A program made the position numbers and the translations under genes. DNA of 64,000 nt, taken from positions 8,651,850-8,715,849 of the forward strand of contig OX463859.1 of assembly GCA_949825065.1 (NCBI GenBank), read 5' to 3'. Source of the stretch: Odontocerum albicorne. Taxonomy: Eukaryota; Arthropoda; Insecta; Trichoptera; Odontoceridae. The notes under the pieces are model-generated. The model did no database searches and had not been told where the DNA came from. It saw only the letters and a program-made list of their open reading frames with translations. Below are positions 11,525 through 22,130 of this stretch, piece by piece; the stretch's first letter is position 1, and the number at the start of each line of letters is the position of its first letter.

Positions 11525-12145
11525 TATTACAATATACTCATTGCTTAAGCCATGGGATAGTACTCATTATATGAGTCATGTATAGTACTCATTGCATGAG
11601 CCATGGATAATACTCATTGCGTGAGCCATGGGATAGTACTCATTGCATGAGCCATGGATAATACTCATTGCATGAGCCATGGGATAGTACTCATTATATG
11701 AGCCATGTATAGTACTCATTGCATGAGCCATGGATAATACTCATTGCATGAGCCATGGGATAGTACTCATTGCATAACCATGGGATAGTATTCATTATAT
11801 GAGCCATGTATAGTACTCATTGCATGAGCCATGGAATAGTACTCATTGCATGAACCACGGGATAGTACTCATTGCATGAGCCATGGGATAGTACTCATTA
11901 TATGAGCCCTGTATAGTACTCATTGCATGGGCCATGGATAATACTCATTGCATGAGCCATTGAATAGTATTCATTGCATGAGCCATGGGATAGTACTCAT
12001 TATATGAGCCATGTATAGTACTCATTGCATGAGTCATGGGACAGTACTCATTGTATGAGCCATGGGATAGTACTCATTATATGAGCCATGTATAGTACTC
12101 ATTGCATGAGCCATGGATAATACTCATTGCATGAGCCATGGCTCA
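11525..12145. repeat. Minisatellite, ~25-bp unit, about 25 copies
   Basis: Repeated unit of the type ATAGTACTCATTGCATGAGC followed by CATGG, with unit variants (TATATGAG or TGCATGAG, GGATAATACT or GGGATAGTACT) in a higher-order order. Array edges blend into single-copy sequence. The unit has dyad-like parts (CATGAG.., ..CTCAT). There is no spacer diversity and no coding frame. Confidence 0.9.
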
Positions 12146-12519
12146 TTCCACATTTTTAATTGGGTATGCTTGGATATTATTCTTTATGCGTAAGAAGTGA
12201 TCTACGCAACTGTAAATACATTTGATAATGGGTTAAATAACTGATAATGGGTTAAATAGCAAACCCCTCGTTGATTGATACACTTTTGTTTAGTGTATCG
12301 GAAAATTATTTACGCCATCGTGAATTAAGATAGTTTTCGGTGCTGTATTCGCGAACAAATTTTTTAATAGTTACCATTCGCACACGGAATTACCTTGTTG
12401 AATGACTAATTGAATATTGATATTTTCCATATCTCGGTGGATAAATTGAGGATTGAGCTGCTTATAAGTAGGCATAACTGAGCTAATTTATTGTAGTCAT
12501 TACTGAGCCACTTTATTGT

Positions 12520-12738
12520 ATTGTATAACACTTTCGTTGTGTACACTACAACTTAATGGGATTATTGCCATCTGACAATCTCTTCCAACCAATCAGAATG
12601 ATGTTAAAGAGGCTTTAAGTGAAAACCAGACAGGAATCCTTTCTTTAAAAAAATCTAGATTCCAGCGGGATTTGAAGCTGCAATCTCCGAGTTGCAGGCG
12701 TCTTGCCAACTAGGGCTACGGAGGTCGTCACTTTACAG
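12520..12738 (-). repeat. tRNA-derived SINE, near full length
   Basis: Minus strand: GACGACCTCCGTAGCCCTAG, then TTGGCAAGACG (A box with a small insertion), a B box around TTCAAATCCCGC, body, and a 3' part containing GGAAGAGATTGTCAGATGGC. It ends in an ATACAATACAA-like tail. Length is about 220 bp. With the copies at 31.4 and 31.7 kb it defines the family. Confidence 0.75.
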
Positions 12739-12739
12739 T

Positions 12740-13138
12740 ATAAATTTTCCTATTGTTATTATATTATACATAGGCGTTTATTAACTTAATATTTTTCCCT
12801 ATAATATGTATTTTGTTTGATGGAATCCTCTAGTTGGCGTACATACATATTAAAAAACTTTTAATTGAGTCGGAAAAAATCCAGAAGCCTTACTTAGGTG
12901 GTTTGTCTTGTCCTGGTACTTTTAAATTAAATTTCGGTTTTCCTTAAATATATTTTTCTTTGAAATTCCTCTTACCTTCGGAAGTTGACGACCATCGTGA
13001 CTTCCCTAACTTTTAAGACCTAATTTCTGAGTAAATTAAATGGTACCACAATGAAACCTCTGTCGTAAGTTCTTCAATCAGGAGACGGATCTTGTTTCCG
13101 CACTTGTACCCAGAATTTTATGGTGAATAATATTCCTC
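12740..13138. other. No recognised feature
   Basis: AT-rich sequence between a SINE and an RTE 3' fragment. Confidence 0.35.
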
Positions 13139-13139
13139 T

Positions 13140-13352
13140 ATATTTTATGAGCGGAAGACATTTTAGAGGAAGACCAAGAAAAGTATGGTTGGATATAGAG
13201 TATGATATTTTGAAAGAAGGCAATATAAACCAGATAATTCGTAGGGACTGTATGAGAAGGGGCCATGGATGTTAAAAGAGGAGAAACATTGGATAGTCTG
13301 ACGCTCTCTTTTTTCTGCCTAGCCCGATAGGGAGATGGCGTAATGATATGTA
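13140..13352 (+). mobile_element. RTE-like 3' fragment
   Basis: Reads FRGRPRKVWLDIEYDILKEG in the plus strand, the C-terminal RT tail of the family, then the UTR string CTGCCTAGCCCGATAGGGAG and a TATGTATG-like end. It is 5' truncated to about 200 bp. Confidence 0.75.
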
Positions 13353-13380
13353 TGCACGAATTTGTTATTTATTTATTTAT

Positions 13381-13452
13381 TTAACACTTTTATTGCAATA
13401 CAATCTGGCGGGCTTATTGCCAGGCGGCAATCTCTTCCAACCAACCAGACAA
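13381..13452 (-). repeat. SINE tail fragment
   Basis: Contains CAATACAATCTGGCGGGCTT and ATTGCCAGGCGGCAATCTCT, the 3' region of the local SINE family in antisense. There is no tRNA-like head. Confidence 0.6.
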
Positions 13453-13454
13453 AA

Positions 13455-14000
13455 GTAAATGAAGCAAGTTACGTGGTCGCATAAATCATTCAAATGACTA
13501 TCCATCCCCACGAAATCCATAAACATATACTTATTCATCCGTTACAAGATGTCATCATTACAGATTCTGTCAACACATGAGACTCTCATCGTTATTCGAT
13601 AGCAGCGCATTTCAAAAGCATCTAGTTTATTTTTGGTGGCGATTGAAACCGGTGATTGAAATCTTGGATTTAGAAAAAGCAACTTCGTGCAATCTTCTAC
13701 TTAAATCTCTTGAGAATGGTACCATTGATCATTTCGTCAGCATCTCTTGATATTTCTATTGTAAGACTCGCTCAACAATTTCATTGGTTATACAAGAGGT
13801 ATATATATACCCTCGGCTGTAATTTCCTTTTACTGACAATCGCACATTTTGTCTTTAATATATTTGAATTCATTATCAAGCCACTCTTAATTACAGTTGT
13901 ATTTAGTAATACCTGACGAGCCTGAAAATTATTCCATTAGAAGAGCGGTATCATCAGCATAACGAATGCAATATATTTAACCGTTGATGACAGTTCCTTC
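13455..14000. other. No recognised feature
   Basis: AT-rich. The 13710-13916 ORF (68 codons) resembles no known family. Confidence 0.35.
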
Positions 14001-14004
14001 ATTA

Positions 14005-14080
14005 ACTTATTTATTTATTTATCATGTAAATTCATCTGCCGGATTTATTGCTTCGAAGCAATTTCTTCCAATCAACCAGC
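14005..14080 (-). repeat. SINE tail fragment
   Basis: Decayed copy of the SINE 3' region (GGATTTATTGCTTCGAAGCA followed by ATTTCTTCCAATCAACCAG), antisense. Confidence 0.5.
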
Positions 14081-14084
14081 TTTT

Positions 14085-14844
14085 GTTTCAAAATTATTGT
14101 CGGTATCCCTTTATACCATGTACTCGTATATTACCCTGTCTTAAACTTAGTAAAATAATATATTTTAGTAAAAATTACAAATAAAAAAAAATATCAAGGA
14201 AATCGTAGGAATTGTGTAAGATTAGGCATGAGGAATATTTTGAGATAAATAACGCTTTTTTAGTTTTTTCTTAAAATTGATAAAAATAAAGCACGTCTGA
14301 TTGAGCTAGGGAGATCGTTACCAAGTTGCGCCGATCAACTTAATTTGTTTGAAATTGTTGAGAGAGTCCTACATACGAGTATTGTTAGACCCACTCAACA
14401 ATTTCATTGTTTGCAGCAGTAATTTTTCCGCATTGTTTAATAGTGGCACCCTAAACACAATCTTTTGACACCCCTCCTACCTTTTTTTATTCAGTACATT
14501 TATATTTTTAGATAAAACGAGATATCACGTAATATTATTAAAATATAGAAAAATAATGATACATAAAAAACAACAAAAATTAATGAGATATAAGGGCTTG
14601 GTGTGTCTCATATTTTTGTAATATTTGGAGAAAAATTTAAAGGACACACTCATTTCTTCATTAACCGATTTTAATATTTCTCTTTCTTTTTCATAGTTCT
14701 GAGAAGGGATAAACCTTAAGTCGCGTAAATAAAATATAGAAAACTGTAACAATATTATTTTTTGCAATATTGTAAACTCACGACACCCATGGAGAATCGT
14801 TGCGGTGTCCCGGTTGAAAACCATTGGTTAATATATCAAGAGGT
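14085..14844. other. No recognised feature
   Basis: AT-rich. The minus-strand 99-codon ORF (14525-14824) has biased low-complexity composition and no recognisable domain. Confidence 0.35.
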
Positions 14845-15332
14845 GCAATTGTATATACATAATAATAATAAATGAACAAACTCTTCTCAAAGACGTTCTA
14901 ACACATGATTGGAATCCATTATTATTAACAGATTTAAAATATAACATAATTAATATACAAACACATAAGTTGAGTGTAGGGATAGAGGATAGTAGTCGCT
15001 GCGGCTATTATATTAGGTACTTCCCCACATCTACATACGTTTATGAAAATAAATTTGGTAAGAAAACCACAGAAAACTTACTAAGGAAAGATGAACTACA
15101 AAGAAACATTTTTAGATCTTCCGATATGTGATAGTAGCACATTCGGCTTTAGGTGTAGTATAGCGTATTGTGAAGTGTTCGTATAAATTTGTATAAGACC
15201 TCCAAACACATTATATATTTACATACCATACCTGTCGGGGTAGGCGGAGAGGATAATAACTCGACTACCATATTCTGAAAGAACTTTCTGCGTTTAATTA
15301 TTTCACAATATCATTAATTTGATCTAACCATA
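14845..15332 (-). repeat. Composite interspersed repeat, left part
   Basis: Matches 25918-26480 and 26655-26885 over strings such as GTACTTCCCCACAT, AGAAAACCACAGAAAACTTA and CGGCTTTAGGTGTAGTATAG, then runs into antisense RTE 3' sequence (CATACCTGTCGGGGTAGGCG). It is interrupted at a TA dinucleotide by the mariner at 15333-16457 and resumes at 16458. Confidence 0.65.
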
Positions 15333-16457
15333 CTAGGTTAGTCAAAAAGTTTTGAAAGTGACATCTATGGAGCAGTAGAAAAACCAAAATTTCTACGCCA
15401 TTTTAATATTTCATCTTTCATAAGAACGTACTCAAAATTTCATTTCGATCTGTCAATTCATTCTTTGTTTACAAGCCATTTGAAGTTGACGTGTCATTGT
15501 ATTTTTTAACAATGGAAAAATCCGAATATCGTGCAATGATTAAATTCTTTGTTTTGGAAGGTTTATCGGCTACTGAGATCCATGCAAAGATGGTGAAAGT
15601 ATTAAAGGAGTCTTCGCCTTCATTTCCAACCGTTCACCGATGGGTTTTGGAGTTTAAGCGTGGCCGTACAAGCGTTGAAGACGATCCACGCTCAGGACGT
15701 CCAAAAAGTGCATCAACACCAGAAATCATAGCGAAAATACAGGATATGGTTTTGGAAGATCATCGATCGACTGTGGATGTGATAGCTGACACCATAGGCA
15801 TCTCACATGGAACAACATGGCATATTTTGGCTGAAGTTTTGGGTTTCAAAAAACTGTGTGCACAATGGGTGCCGCATTTGCTAACAATGCAACAAAAACA
15901 CGTTCGAATGCGACTTTCTGAGCAACATTTGGAGCAATTTTGAAAGGATAAAAAGGATTTTCTGCGTCGATTCATCACTATAGATGAGACTTGGGTCTAC
16001 CACCATGATCCTGAATCAAAACAAGAGGCTAAGGTGTGGTGTGAACCAGGCACTTTGGCTCCGAAGCGAGTTCGTGTCCAGAAATCGGCCAAGAAGGTGT
16101 TAGCGTCAGTTTTTTGGGATGCAAAAGGAATTTTATTGATAGATTATCTCCAAACTGGTAAGACAATCAACTCTGATTATTATTGTGATTTAGCTCCCTC
16201 TGACTTCTGGCTGTTCTCACACCTCAAAAAATTCCTTCGTGGAAAGCATTTTTCATCAAACGAAGAGGTTATAGCCGTCGTAGAGGAGTATTTTGCAGGC
16301 CTTCCAGAAAGTCACTTCCGTGATGGGACAACAAAGTTGGAAGATCGTTGGACCAAGTGTATTGATCTTATGGGAGACTATACTGAGCAATAAAAGTGAT
16401 TTCCCCCCAAAAAAAATGTATTTTCATTTCCGCTTTCAAAACTTTTTGACTAACCAG
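15333..16457 (+). mobile_element. Mariner element M1, deleted (1125 bp)
   Basis: Inverted ends with GGTTAGTCAAAAAGTTTTGA on the left and its complement on the right, flanked by TA. The flanking repeat continues across the insertion (..AACCATA | TACTTTCCTTGAC..), which confirms a TA target within an older repeat. The encoded transposase is interrupted and lacks the middle of its catalytic domain, so it needs a helper to move. Confidence 0.9.
15512..16393 (+). pseudogene. Mariner transposase pseudogene (M1)
   Basis: The start at 15512 is the first ATG of the mariner frame (MEKSEYRAMIKFF). The protein shows the paired helix-turn-helix N-terminus with the SGRPKSAS-type linker, then WVPHLLT. An in-frame TGA follows after LSEQHLEQF (15941-15943), after which the same frame resumes with FITIDETWVYHH, holding the first catalytic Asp. 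The region with the second Asp (HDN) is deleted: INSDYYC joins straight to DLAPSDFWLF, which carries the third Asp of the D,D34D triad. The C-terminus is otherwise complete. It is catalytically dead. Confidence 0.9.
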
Positions 16458-16725
16458 TACTTTCCTTGACCTTTTTCTCAAACGCCTTCCACTCATATTT
16501 GCACTATTTAAATGTTAAATATATTTTATGTGTTGTCAGCCCTGAATTAGATAATGTGATATGCGAACTTGCATCGAGACAGAAATCAGTCCCTCATCGA
16601 CGGAGGGAGGGCAAATTGGATTTCCTCTGGTTCGTGTTTTTCTTCTCTCAAGGATCTTGGTTAATTACGACTCAATTAAACGCTGCATTGCGGGGCAAGA
16701 TACATCCAGCGGACTTGATGCATTC
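16458..16725 (-). repeat. Composite interspersed repeat, right part
   Basis: Continuation of the repeat split by mariner M1. It shares CTTTTTCTCAAACGCC-type antisense RTE sequence, then GTTGTCAGCCCTGAA and GACAGAAATCAGTCCCTC with 26.5-26.65 kb. Confidence 0.6.
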
Positions 16726-16804
16726 GTAATATATTATGTATTGCAAGACTGTCACAAGTCACAATTAAATTTTTTAATCCTGTTTCACGGTTTTAACAAT
16801 TTAT

Positions 16805-17880
16805 AGCTATTTTTATCTATATACACCATTAAAGCATCACAAATGCAGCAAAATGTGAAGAAGTACGGTAAAAGTGTCATTTAACACTATTTTAGCGTAA
16901 ATGTGGAGCAAAACCCATAGTTTTTATTATAAATTGCTATTTCTGACACAAATACACACTTTGTTGACCACATATTCAGCAAATATGCATAAAATAACGC
17001 TTTAAGTGTCATTTTACACTGTTTCAGTGTGAATGTAGAGCAAAACCCACACTTTTTATTATAAATTGCTATTTCTGACACAAATACTCACTTTGTTGAC
17101 CACATATTTAGCAAATATGCATAAAATAACACTTTAAGTGTCATTTTACACTGTTTCAGCGTGAATGTAGAGCAAAACCCACACTTTTATTATAAATTGC
17201 TATTTCTGACACAAATACTCACTTTGTTGACCACATATTTAGCAAATATGCATAAAATAACACTTTAAGTGTCATTTTACACTGTTTCAGCGTGAATGTA
17301 GAGCAAAACACAGCGTTTTGACTATATATTTCCAGTTTTAACCCAAATACACCATTAGTTTATCACAAATGCATCCAATACGCAAAAAAATCAAGATTAC
17401 AGTGTTCTTTTACCCTATTTCAGTTTGAATATATGACAAAACCCACGGTTTTGCTTAATTATTGCTATTTATAAACCAAATATACTATTTGTTGACTACT
17501 TATTCGGCAATTATGCGAAAAATCATTTCACACTGTTTCAACTGGAATATGGAGATAAAACCCCCGGTTTCTCCTATATATTGCTATTCCTGACCCAAAT
17601 ACCCCGTTTGTTGACTACATATTTAGCAAATATGCATAAAATCACGGTAAAACTGTCATTTTATACTGTTCCAGTCATTTTACAATATAGAGCAAATCCT
17701 ACTTTTTTTACTTAGTATTGCGATTTTTTATCCAAATACACCTTTTGTTGACCACATATTCAGCAAATATGGATTAAATCACGGTAAAAGTGTCATTTTA
17801 CACTGCTTCAGCTGGAATATAGAGCAACACCCACCGTTGTAATAGTAATTGCTTAATCTGACCCAAATATGTTACATCCA
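16805..17880 (-). repeat. Satellite block, left arm (~132-bp units, minus-like orientation)
   Basis: Successive units contain AGTGTCATTTTACACTGTTT, GTAGAGCAAAACCCACAC, and TTTGTTGACCACATATTTAG at about 132-bp spacing. The first three or four are close in sequence and later ones more diverged. They are reverse complements of the units at 18.7-19.6 kb. No coding function. Confidence 0.85.
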
Positions 17881-18660
17881 CTTTTTACCAAGCTTAAATA
17901 GTGGAAAATGACGCTTTTACCGTGATTCTTCGCATCTTTGCTACATTTGTGGTGAATTCATGGTGTATGTTGGTCAACATAAAAAGAAACAGTCAAGACA
18001 AGGTGTTTTGTCTTATGTTTACTCTAAAACAGGGTAAAATGACAATTTTTCCGTGATTTTATCCATATTTGATTAATATGTGATCAACAAAGGGTCAGAA
18101 ATCACAATAAACAGTGAAAACGGTAGGTTTTGCTCTAAAATCACACTGAAACAGTGTGAAATGACACATTTACCGTGTTTTATGAATATTTGCTGCATTT
18201 GTGGTCAAAAGTGGATGTATATGGGTTAGATTAAGCAATTACTATTACAACGGTAGGTTTTGCTATATATTCCAGTTAAATCACTGTAAAATGACACTTT
18301 TACCGTGATTCTTCGCGTTTTTGCTACATTTGTGGTGAATTCATGATGTATGTTGGTCAAAAATAGAAATAAATAGTCGAGACGAGAGGTTTTGTCTTAT
18401 ATTCTCGCTGAAAGAGTGTAAAATGAGGCATTCATTTGATTTTTCGCAAATTTGCTGCATTTGTGAGTAATAAATTATGTATTTGGGTCAAAATTAGCAT
18501 TTAATATTCAAAACGGTGAATTCTGCCCTATGTATTCGTTGAAAAAAATCTAAAATGACACTTTTATCGTGATTTTAGCAATATTTTCTGAATATGTGGT
18601 CAACAAAAGGTGAGTTTGGATCAAAAATCGCAATACAAAGTAAAAACGGTAGGTTTTGTT
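17881..18660 (+). repeat. Satellite block, diverged units after inversion
   Basis: Orientation switches near 17880: units now read AAAATGACACTTTTACCGTG, then TTTGTGGTGAATTCATG. A segment around 17818-17880 (CCACCGTTGTAATAGTAATT) recurs inverted at 18208-18265, marking an inversion junction. Units are diverged from each other. Confidence 0.75.
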
Positions 18661-19640
18661 CTATATTTAAGCTTAAATAGTAGAAAATGACACTTTTACC
18701 GTGATTCTTCGCGTCTTTGCTACATTTGTGGTGAATTCATGGTGTATGTTGGTCCAAAATAGAAATAAATAGTCAAGACGAGAGATTTTGTTTTATATTT
18801 ACGCTAGTGGAATAGTGGAAAATGACACTTTTACCGTGATTCTTCGCATCTTTGCTAGATTTGTGGTGAATTCATGGTGTATGTTGGTCCACAATAGAAA
18901 TAAATAGTCAAGACGAGGGATTTTGTCTTATATTCACGCTAGTGGAATAGTGGAAAATGACACTTTTACCGTGATTCTTCGCATCTTTGCTACATTTGTG
19001 GTGAATTCATGGTGTATGTTGGTCCACAATAGAAATAAATAGTCAAGACGAGGGGTTTTGTCTTATATTCACGCTAGTGGAATAGTGGAAAATGACACTT
19101 TTACCGTGATTCTTCGCATCTTTGCTACATTTGTGGTGAATTCATGGTGTATGTTGGTCCACAATAGAAATAAATAGTCAAGACGAGGGGTTTTGTCTTA
19201 TATTCACGCTAGTGGAATAGTGGAAAATGACACTTTTACCGTGATTCTTCGCATCTTTGCTACATTTGTGGTGAATTCATGGTGTATGTTGGTCCAAAAT
19301 AGAAATAAATAGTCAAGACGAGGGGTTTTGTCTTATATTTACGCTAGTGGAATAGTGGAAAATGACACTTTTACCGTGATTCTTCGCGTCTTTGCTACAT
19401 TTGTGGGAAATTCATGGTGTATGTTGGTCCAAAACAGAAATAAATAGTCAAGACGAGGGGTTTTGTCTTATATTTACGCTAGTGGAATAGTGGAAAATGA
19501 CACTTTTACCGTGATTCTTCGTGTCTTTGCTACATTTGTGGGAAATTCATGGTGTATGTTGGTCCAAAATAGAAATAAATAGTCAAGACGAGGGGTTTTG
19601 TCTTATATTTACGCTAAAACAGGGTAAAATGACAAGTTTT
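18660..19640 (+). repeat. Homogeneous satellite array, seven ~135-bp monomers
   Basis: The string CACTTTTACCGTGATTCTTC starts near 18692, 18826, 18961, 19096, 19231, 19366 and 19501, i.e. a 135-bp period (first interval 134). Monomers also share TCATGGTGTATGTTGGTCCA and AATAGTCAAGACGAGGGGTT with very few differences. The near identity points to recent unequal exchange or amplification of one diverged unit. Confidence 0.9.
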
Positions 19641-20035
19641 CCGTGATTTTATCCACATTTGTATAATATGTATTCAACAGAGGGTGTATTTGGGTTTGGG
19701 TTACATTAAGTTAGTAAAAGTGTCATTTTAGATTTTTTAGCGAATACATAGGGCAGAATTCACCGTTTTGAATATGAAATGCTAATTTTGACCCAAATAC
19801 ATAATTTCTTACCCACAAATGCAGAAAATTTGCGAAAAATCAATTTAATGCCTCATTGTACCCTGTTTCAGCGAGGATATAAGACACACCCCCTCGTCTT
19901 GACTATTTATTGCTATTTTTGACCAATATACACCATTAATTTATCACAAATGTAACAAAGATGCGAAGAATCACGGTGAATGTGTTATTTTACACTTTCT
20001 GCTTGAATATGGAACAAACCCCACAGTTTTCACTT
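19641..20035 (-). repeat. Satellite block, right arm in reversed orientation
   Basis: After about 19700 the orientation flips back (AAAAGTGTCATTTTAGATTT, then CCCCTCGTCTTGACTATTTA), with diverged units. It ends near 20035 where unrelated non-LTR sequence begins. Confidence 0.7.
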
Positions 20036-20059
20036 TTTATTACACCCTGTGTTGAGCTG

Positions 20060-20345
20060 GAGCACGTGGCTCAGGATCGTGGAAAGGGTAGAACTATCTG
20101 TTCTCGAGTTGGTCGTGTCTCAACTGCTAGACGTGTGAAACCAGCGTGCTGCAAACCTGCGTCAGCATAACCGGGCGACTCAGCAAGATTTACATTATTG
20201 CTGATTTGTCAAATGTGACGTCTGCGGGAGGGAGTGCGTACCTAGGATCGAGCTGTTTTCTCACAGAAGATTACATAATCGATGTCGAAGAGCAGCTCGA
20301 AATTGACGTTGACATGCCGAGGGGATTGTCAATTTCATGCTCAGC
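20060..20345 (+). mobile_element. Non-LTR retrotransposon 3' end with CCHC-type motif
   Basis: One frame reads KCDVCGRECVPRIELFSHRR (about 20213-20272), a zinc-knuckle-like motif found at the C-terminus of some non-LTR retrotransposon ORFs. A second copy at 46490-46700 has the variant [20 protein letters not shown]. Upstream frames are broken. Confidence 0.6.
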
Positions 20346-20471
20346 AATGACGACGAGGATAATATTTACACAGATATTATATTTTGTTAGGTTTTTATTA
20401 CAAGTTCGCCATTTATTTCACATATTGCTTTTTCATTTATTTATTTTACATACATTTATTTTATCATAAAT

Positions 20472-20487
20472 ATATTTTAGTTATCAA
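20472..20487. repeat. Left target-site duplication of RTE copy
   Basis: ATATTTTAGTTATCAA, identical to 20865-20880. Confidence 0.85.
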
Positions 20488-20864
20488 CTAGAAACTGCTA
20501 AAATGTGCATGCTAAGATCGTCAGCAGGTGTGTCCCTAAGATACAAAATAAGAAGCTCACGCATTCGTGGAAGCCTGGGTGTTACAGATATCAACAGCAA
20601 GATGGACGAGAGGCGATTGAGATGGTATGGACACGTTGGACGCAGAGCACCCGATCACATTATGAACCAGGCAATCTCCATGGATCTTCGAATAACAACC
20701 AGAGGAAGGCCAAAGAATTCATGGGTGGTGCAAAAAGATAACCTGATGCAGAGGCACGGCCTGGGGGACGTAGTCCGGGACAGAAGAGCATACAACCTGA
20801 GGACGAGGAGAGCTGACCCCGACAGTTTTCGCAGACAATGAGTTGGGATGGAGCCAGGGAGAAG
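20488..20864 (+). mobile_element. 5'-truncated RTE-like retrotransposon copy
   Basis: The insertion starts abruptly in the middle of the RT C-terminal region (CTAGAAACTGCT...) and runs to the 3' end GAGCCAGGGAGAAG. Both sides carry the 16-bp duplication. The frame encodes [35 protein letters not shown] and [19 protein letters not shown], closely matching the longer copy at 53538-54346. 5' truncation with a duplication is the hallmark of target-primed reverse transcription. Confidence 0.9.
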
Positions 20865-20880
20865 ATATTTTAGTTATCAA
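20865..20880. repeat. Right target-site duplication of RTE copy
   Basis: Exact copy of the 16 bp at 20472-20487. Confidence 0.85.
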
Positions 20881-20884
20881 AAAT

Positions 20885-21340
20885 GCCAAATTTACATCGA
20901 AATTATCTTATTTATATCAAACCCTGCACCGAATCCCATTTTTCGTTGTATTTCATAACTTTTTAATATATTTTTATTACGAAATTCGCTTCTTGCCACG
21001 CTTTATTTAGTTAAAAATATATTTTGTTGTGAATCATTAGCATTGTTTTGTCAAAAGTAGCGGTTTTTTTTCCAAAAACTACACAATACAATATGTTTGT
21101 CGTAATTAATAACATTTACCAAAAATTACTCATTCTTTTATTTGTCTCAAATATCAGGTCTTGCCATGCTTTTATGAAGTAAACATTAGATTTTATTATG
21201 AAATATGGCATAAATAGTTTTGATATAAAAAGGCGTTCTTGACTTTTTTTATTAAATTGCAACGTGGTGAAAGAGTATTTATTTTAAAAAAAGTTAAGAA
21301 GTATGACAAAAATAGTATTTTGTGTCAATTCTGACAAAAA
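20885..21340. repeat. Degenerate ~175-bp satellite, first part
   Basis: The landmark CTTGCCACGCTTTATTTAG near 20993 recurs in diverged form near 21171 (CTTGCCATGCTTTTATGAAG), then near 21764, 21937 and 22108, i.e. spacings around 170-177 bp on each side of a younger 56-bp array. AT-rich and non-coding. Confidence 0.5.
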
Positions 21341-21730
21341 AATAACAACTTTTGATATACATGCTATTTTCGATCGCTAAGTATTTTTTTATTAAGCAAA
21401 GCGGAGCAAAATGTGATTTATGACGAATATGAGTAATTTTTTATTACGCAAAGCGGGGTAAAATATGAGTAATTTGTGACGAATATGAGTATTTTTTTAT
21501 TAAACAAAGCGGGGTAAAATATGAGTAATTTGTGACGAATATGAGTATTTTTTTATTAAACAAAGCGGGGTAAAATATAAGTAATTTGTGACGAATATGA
21601 GTAATTTTTTATTAAACAAAGCGGTGTAAAATATGAGTACTTTGTGACGAATATGAGTAAGTTTTTACTAAGCAAATCGGGGCAAATATGAGTAATTTGT
21701 GACGAATATAAGTAATTTTTGTATTACTTT
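21340..21730. repeat. Tandem array, ~56-bp unit, six copies
   Basis: CAAAGCGG(G)GTAAAATATGAGTAATTTGTGACGAATATGAG-type units start near 21397, 21449, 21505, 21561, 21617 and 21673, spacings 52 then 56 bp. It lies inside the degenerate ~175-bp satellite. Confidence 0.9.
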
Positions 21731-22130
21731 TTTTTTATTCATATGTTTATCACAAAGTTCACTTTTTGCCACGGTATAATTTAGCCAAATATAGATTTAT
21801 TAGTTTACGTAGTCAAAAATAGCAAATTTACATCAAGAGCAATTTTGTGAAAATGGATATAATAGAGTGGAATTTTTATGCATTACCATTTATTTTTATC
21901 AAAAAATACTCATATTTGTCACAAATCAAATTTTTTGTCATGTAATAATTTACACGAAATACATATTTCTTTTAAAAATGGTATATTTGTGTCAAAAGTG
22001 GAATATTTATTTTTAAAAAAACGACGAAAAATACAAATTTTGTCGTTTTTCACTCCTTTGTATCTTTATACAAAGCTTACATACTCGAATAGTCGTGAGG
22101 AATTCAACTTGCCACGCTAAAATTCGAAGA
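21731..22130. repeat. Degenerate ~175-bp satellite, second part
   Basis: Contains three further diverged landmarks (TTTTTGCCACGGTATAATTT, TTTTTGTCATGTAATAATTT, AACTTGCCACGCTAAAATTC) about 170-174 bp apart. Confidence 0.5.

Noticed and set aside
11525..12145. CRISPR-like or regulatory repeat array
   Set aside because: Simple tandem minisatellite with ~25-bp units; there are no unique spacers and no associated genes.
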